DNA of 15,828 nucleotides from DATHSN01 sp035464115 (GTDB taxonomy: Bacteria > Actinomycetota > Acidimicrobiia > Acidimicrobiales > SKKL01), in the NCBI GenBank assembly GCA_035464115.1, contig DATHSN010000035.1:1-15828 (forward strand), written 5' to 3'. Under the pieces are notes generated by a model. It had not been told where the DNA came from. It searched no databases and saw nothing but the letters and a program-made list of their open reading frames with translations. Below, in pieces: positions 1 through 6,678 of the stretch; the first letter of the stretch is position 1, and each line of letters begins with the position of its first letter. The position numbers and the translations under genes are program-made.

Positions 1-11
1 GACGGGATCGG

Positions 12-17
12 TAGGGT
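12..17 (+). promoter_or_regulatory. -10 element of the TetR gene (leaderless type)
   Basis: TAGGGT fits the actinobacterial -10 consensus TANNNT. It ends 6 bases before the GTG start at 24, so transcription would begin at or next to the start codon. The same arrangement precedes 2604 and 14847. The -35 region lies outside the window. Confidence 0.5.
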
Positions 18-23
18 CGGATC

Positions 24-653
24 GTGACCGACGACCGTGCGTCGACCGTGGGGCTGCGCCGCGAGCCCGTGCAACGGCGCAGCCGCGAGCGCGTCGACGC
101 CATCCTCGCCGCCGCCACCGAGCTGCTCGCCGAGGTCGAAGGCACCGAGATCACCACCACGACGATCGCCGCGCGCGCCGGGGTGCCGGTGGGCTCGCTG
201 TACGAGTACTTCGTCGATCGGGAAGCCGTCATCGATGCCGTGGCCGCCCGGATGCTCGACCGCCACGACGAGCACCTCCGCGCCGCGCTCACCGCGGCGC
301 CCGAGTCGCTCGAGGCCATGGTCGACGCGCTCTACGCCGCCTACGCCGACTTCTACCGGGCCGAGCCCGCGTTCATCTCGCTGCGCTTGTCGTCGCTGTA
401 CACGCGGGAGCACCGCTCGTGGGTCGTCGAGCGCATCGACCACCTGCTCGCCGACGTGGTGAAGGTGGGCGCCGACGCCGGGGTCCTGCCCGACGACCCG
501 GGCCTCGTCGACCGGCTCCAGCTGGTGTGGGCGGTGGGCGACGCCGTGTTGCAGGTGGGCTACCGGTCCGATCCCCGGGGCGACCCCGCGGTGATCGCCG
601 AAGGCCGTGAGATCGTGCTCGTCGCGCTGGCTCGGGCGGCCCGCGCCGGCTGA
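24..653 (+). CDS. TetR/AcrR-family transcriptional regulator
   Basis: A 209-aa DNA-binding repressor of the TetR family, which normally binds a palindromic operator and releases it when a small ligand binds the C-terminal domain. The N-terminal helix carries QRRSRERVDAILAAATELL (residues 17-35). The helix-turn-helix follows at about 43-62, with TTTIAARAGVPVGSLYEYF, a canonical TetR recognition helix. The C-terminal half is helical and variable, so the ligand cannot be predicted. The GTG start at 24 is chosen because it precedes the conserved helix at normal distance and has a -10 element 6 bases upstream; there is no Shine-Dalgarno sequence. It converges on the gamma-carbonic-anhydrase gene with 18 bases between stops. 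It may control the divergent cluster at 2548/2604, but this is inferred from proximity only. Confidence 0.93.
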   Translation: MTDDRASTVGLRREPVQRRSRERVDAILAAATELLAEVEGTEITTTTIAARAGVPVGSLYEYFVDREAVIDAVAARMLDRHDEHLRAALTAAPESLEAMVDALYAAYADFYRAEPAFISLRLSSLYTREHRSWVVERIDHLLADVVKVGADAGVLPDDPGLVDRLQLVWAVGDAVLQVGYRSDPRGDPAVIAEGREIVLVALARAARAG

Positions 654-677
654 GCGGTCGGCCCGCCCGGCTCAGCC
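648..677. terminator. Possible bidirectional terminator between convergent genes
   Basis: GGCTGAGC (648-655) and GCTCAGCC (670-677) form a perfect 8-bp inverted repeat around a 14-base loop. Both stop codons lie inside the arms. There is no T-run on either side, so this would be a GC hairpin of the actinobacterial type. Both genes happen to end GGC-TGA-GC, which makes part of the symmetry fortuitous. Confidence 0.35.
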
Positions 678-1220
678 CCCCAGGCCCGCGGCGCGGTGGG
701 CGGCCGCCTGCTCGACGTAGCGAGCCACGTTGCGCCGCTGGCGCTCGTGCTCGTCGGGACGCACGTCGCGCACCTTGCGCGCCGGCGTCCCCGCCCAGAG
801 CTCGCCGGCCGGGATGACGGTGCGGGGCGACACGACGGCGCCCGCGGCCACGATCGCCCCCTCCCCCACGACGGCGAGGTCCAGCACGGTGGCCCGCATG
901 CCGACGAGCACGCCCGGGCCGATGCTGGCGCTGTGCAGCACCGCGCCGTGGCCGACCACCACACCCTCGGCCACCACCGTGGGGGCCACCCCGCCGGACG
1001 TGTGCACGAGCGTGCCGTCCTGGAGGTTGGTGTCGGCGCCGATGACGATGGGCTCCTCGTCGCCGCGCAGCACGCACCCGTACCAGACGCTCGACCGAGC
1101 GCCGAGCTCGACGGCGCCGATGACCACCGCACCGCTGGCGACGAACGCGTCGGGGGCGACGACCGGCGTGCGGTCCTGCCAGGGGGCGACGAGCGGTCCG
1201 GCCACCGTCGGGTCGCTCAT
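672..1220 (-). CDS. Gamma-carbonic anhydrase-like hexapeptide-repeat protein
   Basis: A 182-aa left-handed beta-helix protein of the gamma-carbonic anhydrase / PaaY / CaiE family. Members are trimers that bind Zn or Fe between subunits; some hydrate CO2, others are accessory proteins of CoA-linked catabolism. Hexapeptide repeats span about residues 25-150. The three metal histidines are present: H73 (LVHTS), H91 and H96 (VGHGAVLH), with the family's 5-residue spacing between the last two. R52, D54, Q68 and D69 of the active-site region are also kept. The end matches the family (LWAGTPARKVRDV). The ATG at 1220 overlaps the aminotransferase stop by 4 bases (ATGA), so translation is probably coupled. 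The start is fixed by this overlap and by the family N-terminus. Whether it is a true carbonic anhydrase cannot be told from sequence. Confidence 0.9.
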   Translation of the reverse strand: MSDPTVAGPLVAPWQDRTPVVAPDAFVASGAVVIGAVELGARSSVWYGCVLRGDEEPIVIGADTNLQDGTLVHTSGGVAPTVVAEGVVVGHGAVLHSASIGPGVLVGMRATVLDLAVVGEGAIVAAGAVVSPRTVIPAGELWAGTPARKVRDVRPDEHERQRRNVARYVEQAAAHRAAGLGG

Positions 1221-2548
1221 GCCGCCACCGGTGCGAGGGCCGCGAGGGCGGCGTGGGTCCGCTCGACGAGCTCGTCGACCTCGGCCTCGCCCATGGGCGT
1301 GGAGAGGGCCAGGTGACCACGGGGCCCGGCGAGGACCCCGCCGTCGAGCAACGCGGCGAACAGCGCGGCCGACCGGGCCGCGCCGTCGGCCGCCTCGAGC
1401 GCAGCGTGCAGCGACCGGGGTCCGGCGTAGGGCGCGGCGGTCGGCACCACGCAGGCCACGTTGGCGGTGCCCCGCACCTGGGCGTCGGCCCCGGCGTCGG
1501 CGATCGCGGCGCGCAGCCCGGCGCGCAGGCGCGCGCCGAGGGCGTCGAGGCGGGCCACCTCGTCGGCGGTCCACGCCCGCAGGGTCGCCACGCCGGCAGC
1601 CATGGTGATCGGGTTGGCGTTGAAGGTGCCGGCGTGGGGCAGCGCAGGCACACGGCCCCGCGGGTCGAACAGCTCGTCCATCACGTCGGCGCGCCCGCCG
1701 AGGGCGCCGACGGCGAGGCCCCCGCCGATGACCTTCCCGAAGGCGGTGAGGTCGGCGACGATGCCCCGGCGGGCGAGCGAGCCGGCGAACCCGAGGCGGA
1801 AGGAGAACACCTCGTCGGCGACGAGCAGGGCGCCGACGTCGGCGGCTGCGGCGGCGAGGCCGGCGAGGAGGTCGTCGGTGGGCTCGAGGTAGCGCATCTC
1901 GGGCAAGCAGGCGTCGACGAGCACCGCGGCCACGTGGTCGCCGTGCTCGCGCACGATCGCGGCCGCGGCGGTCGGATCGTCGACCGGCACCACCACCACG
2001 TCGGCGGCCACGCCGGGCGACACACCGGGACCGGCGACGCTGGTGGGGCGGGCCGGGTCGCCCCATGCGTCGGGTGCGGCGGCGACCGACACCTGGGCGG
2101 TGTCCCAGGCGCCGTGGTAGGCGCCCTCGATCTTGACCACCAGGCGACGGCCGGTGAGCCGGCGCGCCGCCTTCACCGCGTGCATCACCGCCTCGGACCC
2201 GGAGTTGGCGAACCGCACCCGGTCGACCGACGGGACCCGTTCGCAGAGCAGCTCGGCCAGCTCGATCTCGGGGATGGTGGGCAGCGCCACCGCGCCGAGC
2301 CGGGCGGCCTGGTCGGCGATGGCCGCCACCACGTCGGGGTGGGCGTGGCCGTGGATCTGCGAGGTCTGGTTGTTGATGGCGTCGAGTCGCTCGACCCCGT
2401 CGGCGTCGACCACGCGACACCCGCGCGCCGCCACCGCGTAGACCGGGTGCGGATCGGTGTGCACGGTGTGGCGGGCGTTGCCGCCGGGCAGCACGGCGGT
2501 GGCCCGCCGGTGCAGCGCGGCGGACCGGGAGGGGGGTGCGACGGACAG
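1217..2548 (-). CDS. Class III aminotransferase, glutamate-1-semialdehyde aminotransferase-like
   Basis: A 443-aa PLP-dependent fold-type I enzyme most like the glutamate-1-semialdehyde 2,1-aminomutase branch. With the start used here, SGSEA (116-120) contacts the cofactor phosphate, D245 in VADEV pairs with the pyridine nitrogen, and K272 in AFGKVIGGG is the Schiff-base lysine. K272 falls almost at the position of K273 in cyanobacterial GSAM. GTFNANPITMAAG is also a family block. Heme-pathway GSAM normally has DEVMTGFR where this has DEVFSFRLG, and there are no other heme genes, so a catabolic aminotransferase or aminomutase is more likely than HemL. The start is proposed at CTG 2548: AGGAGG lies 5 bases upstream, and the 18 codons up to the next possible start (GTG 2494) encode the SAALHRRATAVLPGG segment typical of the family. 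If CTG is wrong, the gene is 1217-2494 with 425 aa. Confidence 0.85.
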   Translation of the reverse strand: MSVAPPSRSAALHRRATAVLPGGNARHTVHTDPHPVYAVAARGCRVVDADGVERLDAINNQTSQIHGHAHPDVVAAIADQAARLGAVALPTIPEIELAELLCERVPSVDRVRFANSGSEAVMHAVKAARRLTGRRLVVKIEGAYHGAWDTAQVSVAAAPDAWGDPARPTSVAGPGVSPGVAADVVVVPVDDPTAAAAIVREHGDHVAAVLVDACLPEMRYLEPTDDLLAGLAAAAADVGALLVADEVFSFRLGFAGSLARRGIVADLTAFGKVIGGGLAVGALGGRADVMDELFDPRGRVPALPHAGTFNANPITMAAGVATLRAWTADEVARLDALGARLRAGLRAAIADAGADAQVRGTANVACVVPTAAPYAGPRSLHAALEAADGAARSAALFAALLDGGVLAGPRGHLALSTPMGEAEVDELVERTHAALAALAPVAA

Positions 2549-2553
2549 AGGAG

Positions 2554-2559
2554 CCTCCT
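2554..2559 (-). promoter_or_regulatory. Shine-Dalgarno site deciding a CTG start
   Basis: On the minus strand AGGAGG is followed by CTCCT and then CTG (2548-2546), in frame with the aminotransferase. It is the only perfect ribosome binding site I noticed at a gene start in the window. It also lies in a small palindrome, GAGGAG-G-CTCCTC (2548-2560), which could fold over the site in the mRNA. Confidence 0.6.
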
Positions 2560-2563
2560 CGTC

Positions 2564-2587
2564 GTTTCCGAAACTGCTTCGGGTTTC
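2564..2587. promoter_or_regulatory. Operator-like inverted repeats in the divergent control region
   Basis: GTTTC-C-GAAAC (2564-2574) is an 11-bp palindrome; a third half-site GTTTC lies at 2583-2587. An overlapping inverted repeat, CCGAA-actgc-TTCGG, spans 2568-2582. These lie where a bound repressor would cover the -35 region of the rightward promoter and the 5' end of the leftward transcript. The stretch is visibly less GC-rich than its surroundings. Which regulator binds is unknown; the TetR protein at 24-653 is the nearest candidate. Confidence 0.5.
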
Positions 2588-2598
2588 ACGCTAGCGTG
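2587..2598. promoter_or_regulatory. Perfect palindrome carrying a -10 element on each strand
   Basis: CACGCTAGCGTG is identical to its reverse complement. It supplies TAGCGT on the plus strand (2592-2597), 6 bases before GTG 2604, and TAGCGT on the minus strand (2593-2588), which would start the leftward mRNA near 2581. That gives about a 32-base leader with AGGAGG for the aminotransferase and a leaderless mRNA for the BKACE gene. It could alternatively be an operator half of the neighbouring repeats. Confidence 0.55.
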
Positions 2599-2603
2599 GC
2601 CCC

Positions 2604-3497
2604 GTGCGACCCGTCATCGTCACCTGCGCCGTCACCGGATCCGCCCAGCAGTTCCGGTCGAACCCGGCGGTCCCGATCACCCCCGAGCAGATCGCCACGT
2701 CGGCGCTCGAAGCGGCCGACGCCGGCGCCGCCATGGTCCACATCCACGTGCGCGACCCCGACACCGGGGCGCCGGTCGGCCACACCCACCTGTACCGGGA
2801 GGTGGTCGATCGGATCGCCGACGCCGGGTCCGACGTCATCGTGAACCTCACCTGCGGCTACGGCGGGCGCTACGTGCCGAGCGCGGCCGATCCCCGGGTG
2901 GCCGACCCCGTCAGCAACCTGATCGGCCCCGAGGAGCGGACCGCCCACGTGGCCGAGCTGCGCCCCGAGGTGTGCAGCCTCGACGTGGCCACCATGAGCT
3001 TCGGCGAGCAGGTGTTCATGAACACCCCCGATCACCTGCGGCAGATGGCCGCCGTCATCCGGGCGGCGGGGACCACCCCCGAGATCGAGGTCTTCGAGGC
3101 CGGCCACGTCCGGCTCGCCACCCACCTGGTCGACACCGGCGTGCTCGCCCGGCCCACCCACTTCCAGCTCTGCCTCGGCATCGAGTGGTCGATGCCGGCC
3201 ACGGCCGAGGCCATGAGCTTCCTGCGCTCGCTGCTGCCGGCCGACGCCACCTGGTCGGCGTTCGGCATCAGCCGCCACCAGTTCCCGATGGTCGCCGAGG
3301 CGGTCCGCCAGGGCGGCCACGTCCGCGTGGGCTTGGAGGACAACATCTACCTCGAGCGCGGTGTGCTCGCGCCGAGCAACGCCGCGCTGGTGGAGCGGGC
3401 GGCGCAGATCGTCGAGCGCGAAGGCGCCCGGGTGGCGACGCCCGCCGAGGCCCGCCGGCTGCTGGGTCTCGCCGACCGTCGCGCCCCGGTGGCGTGA
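2604..3497 (+). CDS. Beta-keto acid cleavage enzyme (BKACE, formerly DUF849)
   Basis: A 297-aa TIM-barrel zinc enzyme. The family condenses a beta-keto acid with acetyl-CoA, giving acetoacetate and a shortened acyl-CoA; Kce, which cleaves 3-keto-5-aminohexanoate, is the best-known member, and dehydrocarnitine-cleaving members exist. Zinc ligands H46 and H48 (VHIHVRD) and E245 (VGLEDN) are present. R241, E245 and D246 correspond to Kce R226, E230 and D231 with a constant offset of 15. SLDVATMSFG (125-134) and FEAGH (164-168) are also family blocks. The GTG at 2604 has a -10 element 6 bases upstream and no Shine-Dalgarno. It is the first gene of a tightly overlapped three-gene operon. The substrate cannot be assigned; the next-but-one dehydrogenase could make a beta-keto acid for it. 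Confidence 0.93.
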   Translation: MRPVIVTCAVTGSAQQFRSNPAVPITPEQIATSALEAADAGAAMVHIHVRDPDTGAPVGHTHLYREVVDRIADAGSDVIVNLTCGYGGRYVPSAADPRVADPVSNLIGPEERTAHVAELRPEVCSLDVATMSFGEQVFMNTPDHLRQMAAVIRAAGTTPEIEVFEAGHVRLATHLVDTGVLARPTHFQLCLGIEWSMPATAEAMSFLRSLLPADATWSAFGISRHQFPMVAEAVRQGGHVRVGLEDNIYLERGVLAPSNAALVERAAQIVEREGARVATPAEARRLLGLADRRAPVA

Positions 3498-4414
3498 CCG
3501 CCCCCGGTCCGTCCGCCACCCCACGCGTGGTCGCCGAGGGCCTCCGGTTCCCCGAGGGCCCCGTGGCGCTCGACGACGGCTCTGTGCTCGTGGTCGAGAT
3601 CGCCGGTGGCGCGCTCACCCGGGTGGCACCCGACGGCGCCCTCGAGGTGCTGGCCGAGCTCGGCGGTGGGCCCAACGGCGCCGCGGTCACCGACGACGGC
3701 CGGGTGGTCGTCTGCAACTCGGGGGGCTGGCGCTACGAGCAGCGGGGCGACCGGCTCTGGCCGGTCGGCCAGTCGCCCGACGACGGGTGGATCGACCTGG
3801 TCGACCTCGCCACCCGGGAGCACCGGGTCCTGCACCGCGCCGCCGGCGACGTGCCGTTGCGGTCGCCCAACGACGTGGTGCTCGACGGCCACGGCGGGTT
3901 CTGGTTCACCGACCTCGGCGTGCGGTCGAGCCGGAGCCTCGACTGGACCGGGGTCTTCTACGCCACGCTCGACGGCTCGCGGTGCGAGGAGGTGATCCAC
4001 CCGATGATCACCCCCAACGGCATCGGGCTCTCGGCCGACGGCGCCACGCTCTTCGTCGCCGAGACCTTCACCGGCCGGCTGTGGGCGTTCGACGTGGTCG
4101 AGCCCGGTCGGGTGGGTCCCGGGGCCGGCTACGCCCCCCACGGTGGCCGGCTCGTGCTCGGCGCCGACGGCTATCGGCTGTTCGACTCGCTGGCGGTGGC
4201 CCCGAACGGCGACGTCTGCGTGGCCACCCTCTTCACCAGCGGCATCACCGTGGCCCGACCCTGCGGCGGCGAGGTCGGCTTCGTGCCCCTGCCCGACCCC
4301 TACACCACCAACCTGTGCTTCACCGCCCCCGACCGGGTGGTGGTCACCCAGTCGTCGTCGGGTCGGCTCGTCGAGCTCGCCTGGCCGCCCCCCACCCTGC
4401 AGGAGCACCCGTGA
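3494..4414 (+). CDS. SMP-30/gluconolactonase-family lactonase
   Basis: A 306-aa six-bladed beta-propeller of the SMP-30/gluconolaconase/LRE-like family, which hydrolyses sugar-acid or other lactones using one divalent metal. The expected metal and active-site residues are visible: E21 (FPEGP), N126 (RSPNDVV), N175 (ITPNGIGLS) and D231 (FDSLAVAPNGD). Length is normal for the family and there is no signal peptide, so it is cytoplasmic. The GTG start overlaps the BKACE stop by four bases (GTGA). This fixes the start and implies coupled translation. In the operon it may open a lactone to the hydroxy acid used by the downstream dehydrogenase; this is an inference from context. Confidence 0.92.
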   Translation: MTAPGPSATPRVVAEGLRFPEGPVALDDGSVLVVEIAGGALTRVAPDGALEVLAELGGGPNGAAVTDDGRVVVCNSGGWRYEQRGDRLWPVGQSPDDGWIDLVDLATREHRVLHRAAGDVPLRSPNDVVLDGHGGFWFTDLGVRSSRSLDWTGVFYATLDGSRCEEVIHPMITPNGIGLSADGATLFVAETFTGRLWAFDVVEPGRVGPGAGYAPHGGRLVLGADGYRLFDSLAVAPNGDVCVATLFTSGITVARPCGGEVGFVPLPDPYTTNLCFTAPDRVVVTQSSSGRLVELAWPPPTLQEHP

Positions 4415-5472
4415 CCCGCACCCATCGCATCGCGTCGATCCCCGGCGACGGCATCGGCACCGAGGTGCTGCCCGAAGGCCGCCGCGTCCTCGAGGCGGCC
4501 GCCACCCGGTTCGGCTTCGCCCTCGAGTGGACCGACCTCGACTGGGGTTCGGCCCGCTTCGCCGAGACCGGCGAGTGGATCCCGCCCGGGGGGCTCGAGC
4601 GGCTCCGGGAGCACGACGCCATCTACCTCGGTGCGGTGGGCTGGCCCGGCGTGCCCGACCACGTGTCGCTGTGGGGGCTGCTCATCCCCATCCGCCGCAC
4701 GTTCGACCAGTGCGTGAACCTGCGGCCGTGCCGGCTGTTCGACGGCGTGCCCAGCCCGCTCGCGCTCCGCGACGGCCAGTCGATCGACATGTGGATCGTG
4801 CGCGAGAACGTCGAGGGCGAGTACTCCGAGGTGGGCGGGCGCCTCTACGCCGGCACCGACCACGAAGCCGTCGTCCAGGAGACGATCATGACCCGTCGTG
4901 GCGTCGATCGCGTGCAGCGCTGGGCGTTCGCGCTGGCCGACTCCCGTCCCGCCCGGCACCTCACCTCGGCCACCAAGTCGAACGGCATCACCCACACCAT
5001 GCCCTTCTGGGACGAGCGCTTCGCGGCCAACGCGGCCGACTTCCCCGACGTGCGCACCGATGCGTTCCACATCGACATCCTCACGGCCAACTTCGTCCGC
5101 TGGCCCGAGCGCTACGACGTGGTGGTGGGGTCGAACCTGTTCGGCGACATCCTCTCCGACCTCGGTCCCGCGGTGTGCGGCTCGATCGGCATCGCCCCGT
5201 CGGCGAACCTCAACATCGACGGCACCGCCCCGTCGATGTTCGAGCCGGTGCACGGCTCGGCGCCCGACATCGCCGGCACCGGCGTGGCCAACCCGATCGG
5301 TGCGGTGTGGTCGGCGGCGATGCTGCTCGATCACCTCGGCGAGGCCGAGGCCGCGGCCGCGGTGATCGCCGCCATCGAGGGCCTGCTGCGCGACGGCGGC
5401 CCCCGCACCCCCGACCTGAGCGGCACGGCGTCGACCACCGACGTGGGCGCCGCCCTCGCTGGCGTGATCTGA
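4411..5472 (+). CDS. ttuC: Tartrate/D-malate dehydrogenase-type decarboxylating dehydrogenase
   Basis: A 353-aa NAD-dependent beta-decarboxylating dehydrogenase of the isocitrate/isopropylmalate family, tartrate dehydrogenase (TtuC/DmlA) branch. The branch motif GAVGWP..VPDHVSLWG (74-89) is followed by PIRRTFDQCVNLRP (93-106). Substrate arginines R95/R96, R105 and R131 are in place. The catalytic pair Y138 (ENVEGEYS) and K189 (TKSNG) and metal aspartates D222, D246 and D250 are present, as is the NAD-binding HGSAPDIAG (281-289). Family members oxidise tartrate, D-malate or related 2-hydroxy acids, with or without CO2 loss. The GTG start overlaps the lactonase stop by 4 bases. It is the last gene of the operon and converges, 6 bases apart, on the enolase-superfamily gene. 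The symbol marks the family branch, not a proven substrate. Confidence 0.9.
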   Translation: MTRTHRIASIPGDGIGTEVLPEGRRVLEAAATRFGFALEWTDLDWGSARFAETGEWIPPGGLERLREHDAIYLGAVGWPGVPDHVSLWGLLIPIRRTFDQCVNLRPCRLFDGVPSPLALRDGQSIDMWIVRENVEGEYSEVGGRLYAGTDHEAVVQETIMTRRGVDRVQRWAFALADSRPARHLTSATKSNGITHTMPFWDERFAANAADFPDVRTDAFHIDILTANFVRWPERYDVVVGSNLFGDILSDLGPAVCGSIGIAPSANLNIDGTAPSMFEPVHGSAPDIAGTGVANPIGAVWSAAMLLDHLGEAEAAAAVIAAIEGLLRDGGPRTPDLSGTASTTDVGAALAGVI

Positions 5473-5494
5473 CCCTGGTCAGCTCACCGCCGGC
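5458..5494. terminator. Probable bidirectional terminator spanning two stop codons
   Basis: GTGA-T-CTGACC (5464-5474) pairs with GGTCAG-C-TCAC (5477-5487) with one T/C mismatch. Beyond a one-base bulge GCTGGC (5458-5463) pairs with GCCGGC (5489-5494), one pair being a G-T wobble. Sixteen pairs form one long imperfect stem. Both stop codons of the convergent genes lie within it. No T-run follows. Confidence 0.5.
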
Positions 5495-6678
5495 ACGTAG
5501 TCGCCGATGTAGCGGGTCTGGCCCCGACCGACCACCACGTCGCAGTAGTTGCCGGCGGGCAGGTGGTAGGGGTCGTCGATGCGCAGCTCGGCGACCACGT
5601 CGTCGTCGAGCTCGATGCCGAGGCCGGGGCGGTCGCCCAGGTCGAGCATGCCTTCGGCGATCGGCAGCGGCCCGACCAGCTCCTCGATGAAGCGGTTGCC
5701 GGTCTGGTCGACCTCGCAGGTGATGCCGTTGGGCGCGGCGGCCACGCAGTGGGCGTTGGCCACCACCGCCACCGCGTCGCACCAGGTGTGGGGGGCGAAC
5801 CCCACGCCGTGCTCCGCGGCGAGGGCGGCGATGCGCATCACCTCGGTGATGCCACCGGCCCGGCTGGCGTCGGCCTGGGCGATGTCGATGGCGCCCGCCC
5901 GGATGAGCTCGCGGAATCCGTGGAAGCCCATCTCGTTCTCGCCGGTGGCCAGGGGCACGCCGTGCTCGGCGAGCACCGGGCGCAGGGCGACGAAGTCGTC
6001 GAGCTCGTCGGGGCCGAAGGGCTCCTCGAACCAGAACGCGCCCACCTCGGCGAGCACCGGGGCGGTGGCCGTGGCGGTCTCGACGGTGAAGCGGTGGGTG
6101 CCGTCGACCATGAGGTCGTGGTCGGGTCCGATGGCGGCGCGGGCGGCGCGCATCGCCGCGGTGTCGTAGTCCCACGACCAGCCGATGCGCATCTTCACCC
6201 GGGTGAAGCCCCGCTCGATGGCGGCCGCCGCCCCGGCGGCCACCGCGTCGGGCGACGAGTAGAGGTTGCCCGACGCGTAGGCGGGCGCCCGCCCCTCGGC
6301 GCCCCCGAGCAGCTTCCACACCGGCTCGCCGGCCGCCTTCCCCCGCAGGTCCCACAGGGCGGTGTCGATCCCGCTGATGGCGGCCACCGCGCCCCCCTTG
6401 CGCCCGTACCAGCGGGAGATGCCGTGGAGGCGGTGGTGGTGGCGCTCGGTGTCGGTCGGGTCGTAGCCGAGCACGAACGGCGCCAGGTGGTCGACGCTGG
6501 CCTGCACCACACCGGGGTGGGCGTAGGCCGAGCCGATGCCCACCAGGCCGTCGTCGGTGCGGAGCCGGACGAGGGTCGCGAAGCGGGCGTGGACCGGACC
6601 GGCGGGTGTCTGGAACGTGCGCTCGGGGTCCATCTCGAAGCGCAGGTGGATGCACTCGACGTCGACGACCTGGGTCAT
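5479..6678 (-). CDS. Mandelate racemase/muconate lactonizing-family enzyme (enolase superfamily, acid-sugar dehydratase type)
   Basis: A 399-aa enolase-superfamily protein with the N-terminal capping domain (about 1-120) and a TIM barrel. The superfamily abstracts a proton alpha to a carboxylate bound to Mg. The Mg ligands D192 (VDGTH), E218/E219 (FEEPF) and E247 (TGENE) are visible. The second strand reads K162-M-R164, so the second basic residue is Arg instead of the commoner Lys. D270 (AQAD) with H297 (FAPHTW) forms the Asp-His dyad of the mandelate-racemase subgroup. The sixth-strand Lys of dipeptide epimerases is absent. A sugar-acid or hydroxy-acid dehydratase is therefore likelier than a racemase of peptides. 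The ATG overlaps the S12 hydrolase stop (ATGA), making it the last gene of the five-gene operon. The substrate is unknown. Confidence 0.9.
   Translation of the reverse strand: MTQVVDVECIHLRFEMDPERTFQTPAGPVHARFATLVRLRTDDGLVGIGSAYAHPGVVQASVDHLAPFVLGYDPTDTERHHHRLHGISRWYGRKGGAVAAISGIDTALWDLRGKAAGEPVWKLLGGAEGRAPAYASGNLYSSPDAVAAGAAAAIERGFTRVKMRIGWSWDYDTAAMRAARAAIGPDHDLMVDGTHRFTVETATATAPVLAEVGAFWFEEPFGPDELDDFVALRPVLAEHGVPLATGENEMGFHGFRELIRAGAIDIAQADASRAGGITEVMRIAALAAEHGVGFAPHTWCDAVAVVANAHCVAAAPNGITCEVDQTGNRFIEELVGPLPIAEGMLDLGDRPGLGIELDDDVVAELRIDDPYHLPAGNYCDVVVGRGQTRYIGDYVPAVS

Noticed and set aside
1253..3490. Very long open frame on the plus strand running antisense to the aminotransferase and into the lactonase frame
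   Set aside because: It is the GC-rich shadow of the minus-strand aminotransferase; the translation is low-complexity Gly/Arg/His with no family motifs. Only 3494-4414 of that frame is real.
5479..6678. Dipeptide epimerase, suggested by the peptidase neighbours
   Set aside because: The sixth-strand Lys of the muconate-lactonizing subgroup is missing, and an Asp-His dyad of the mandelate-racemase type is present.
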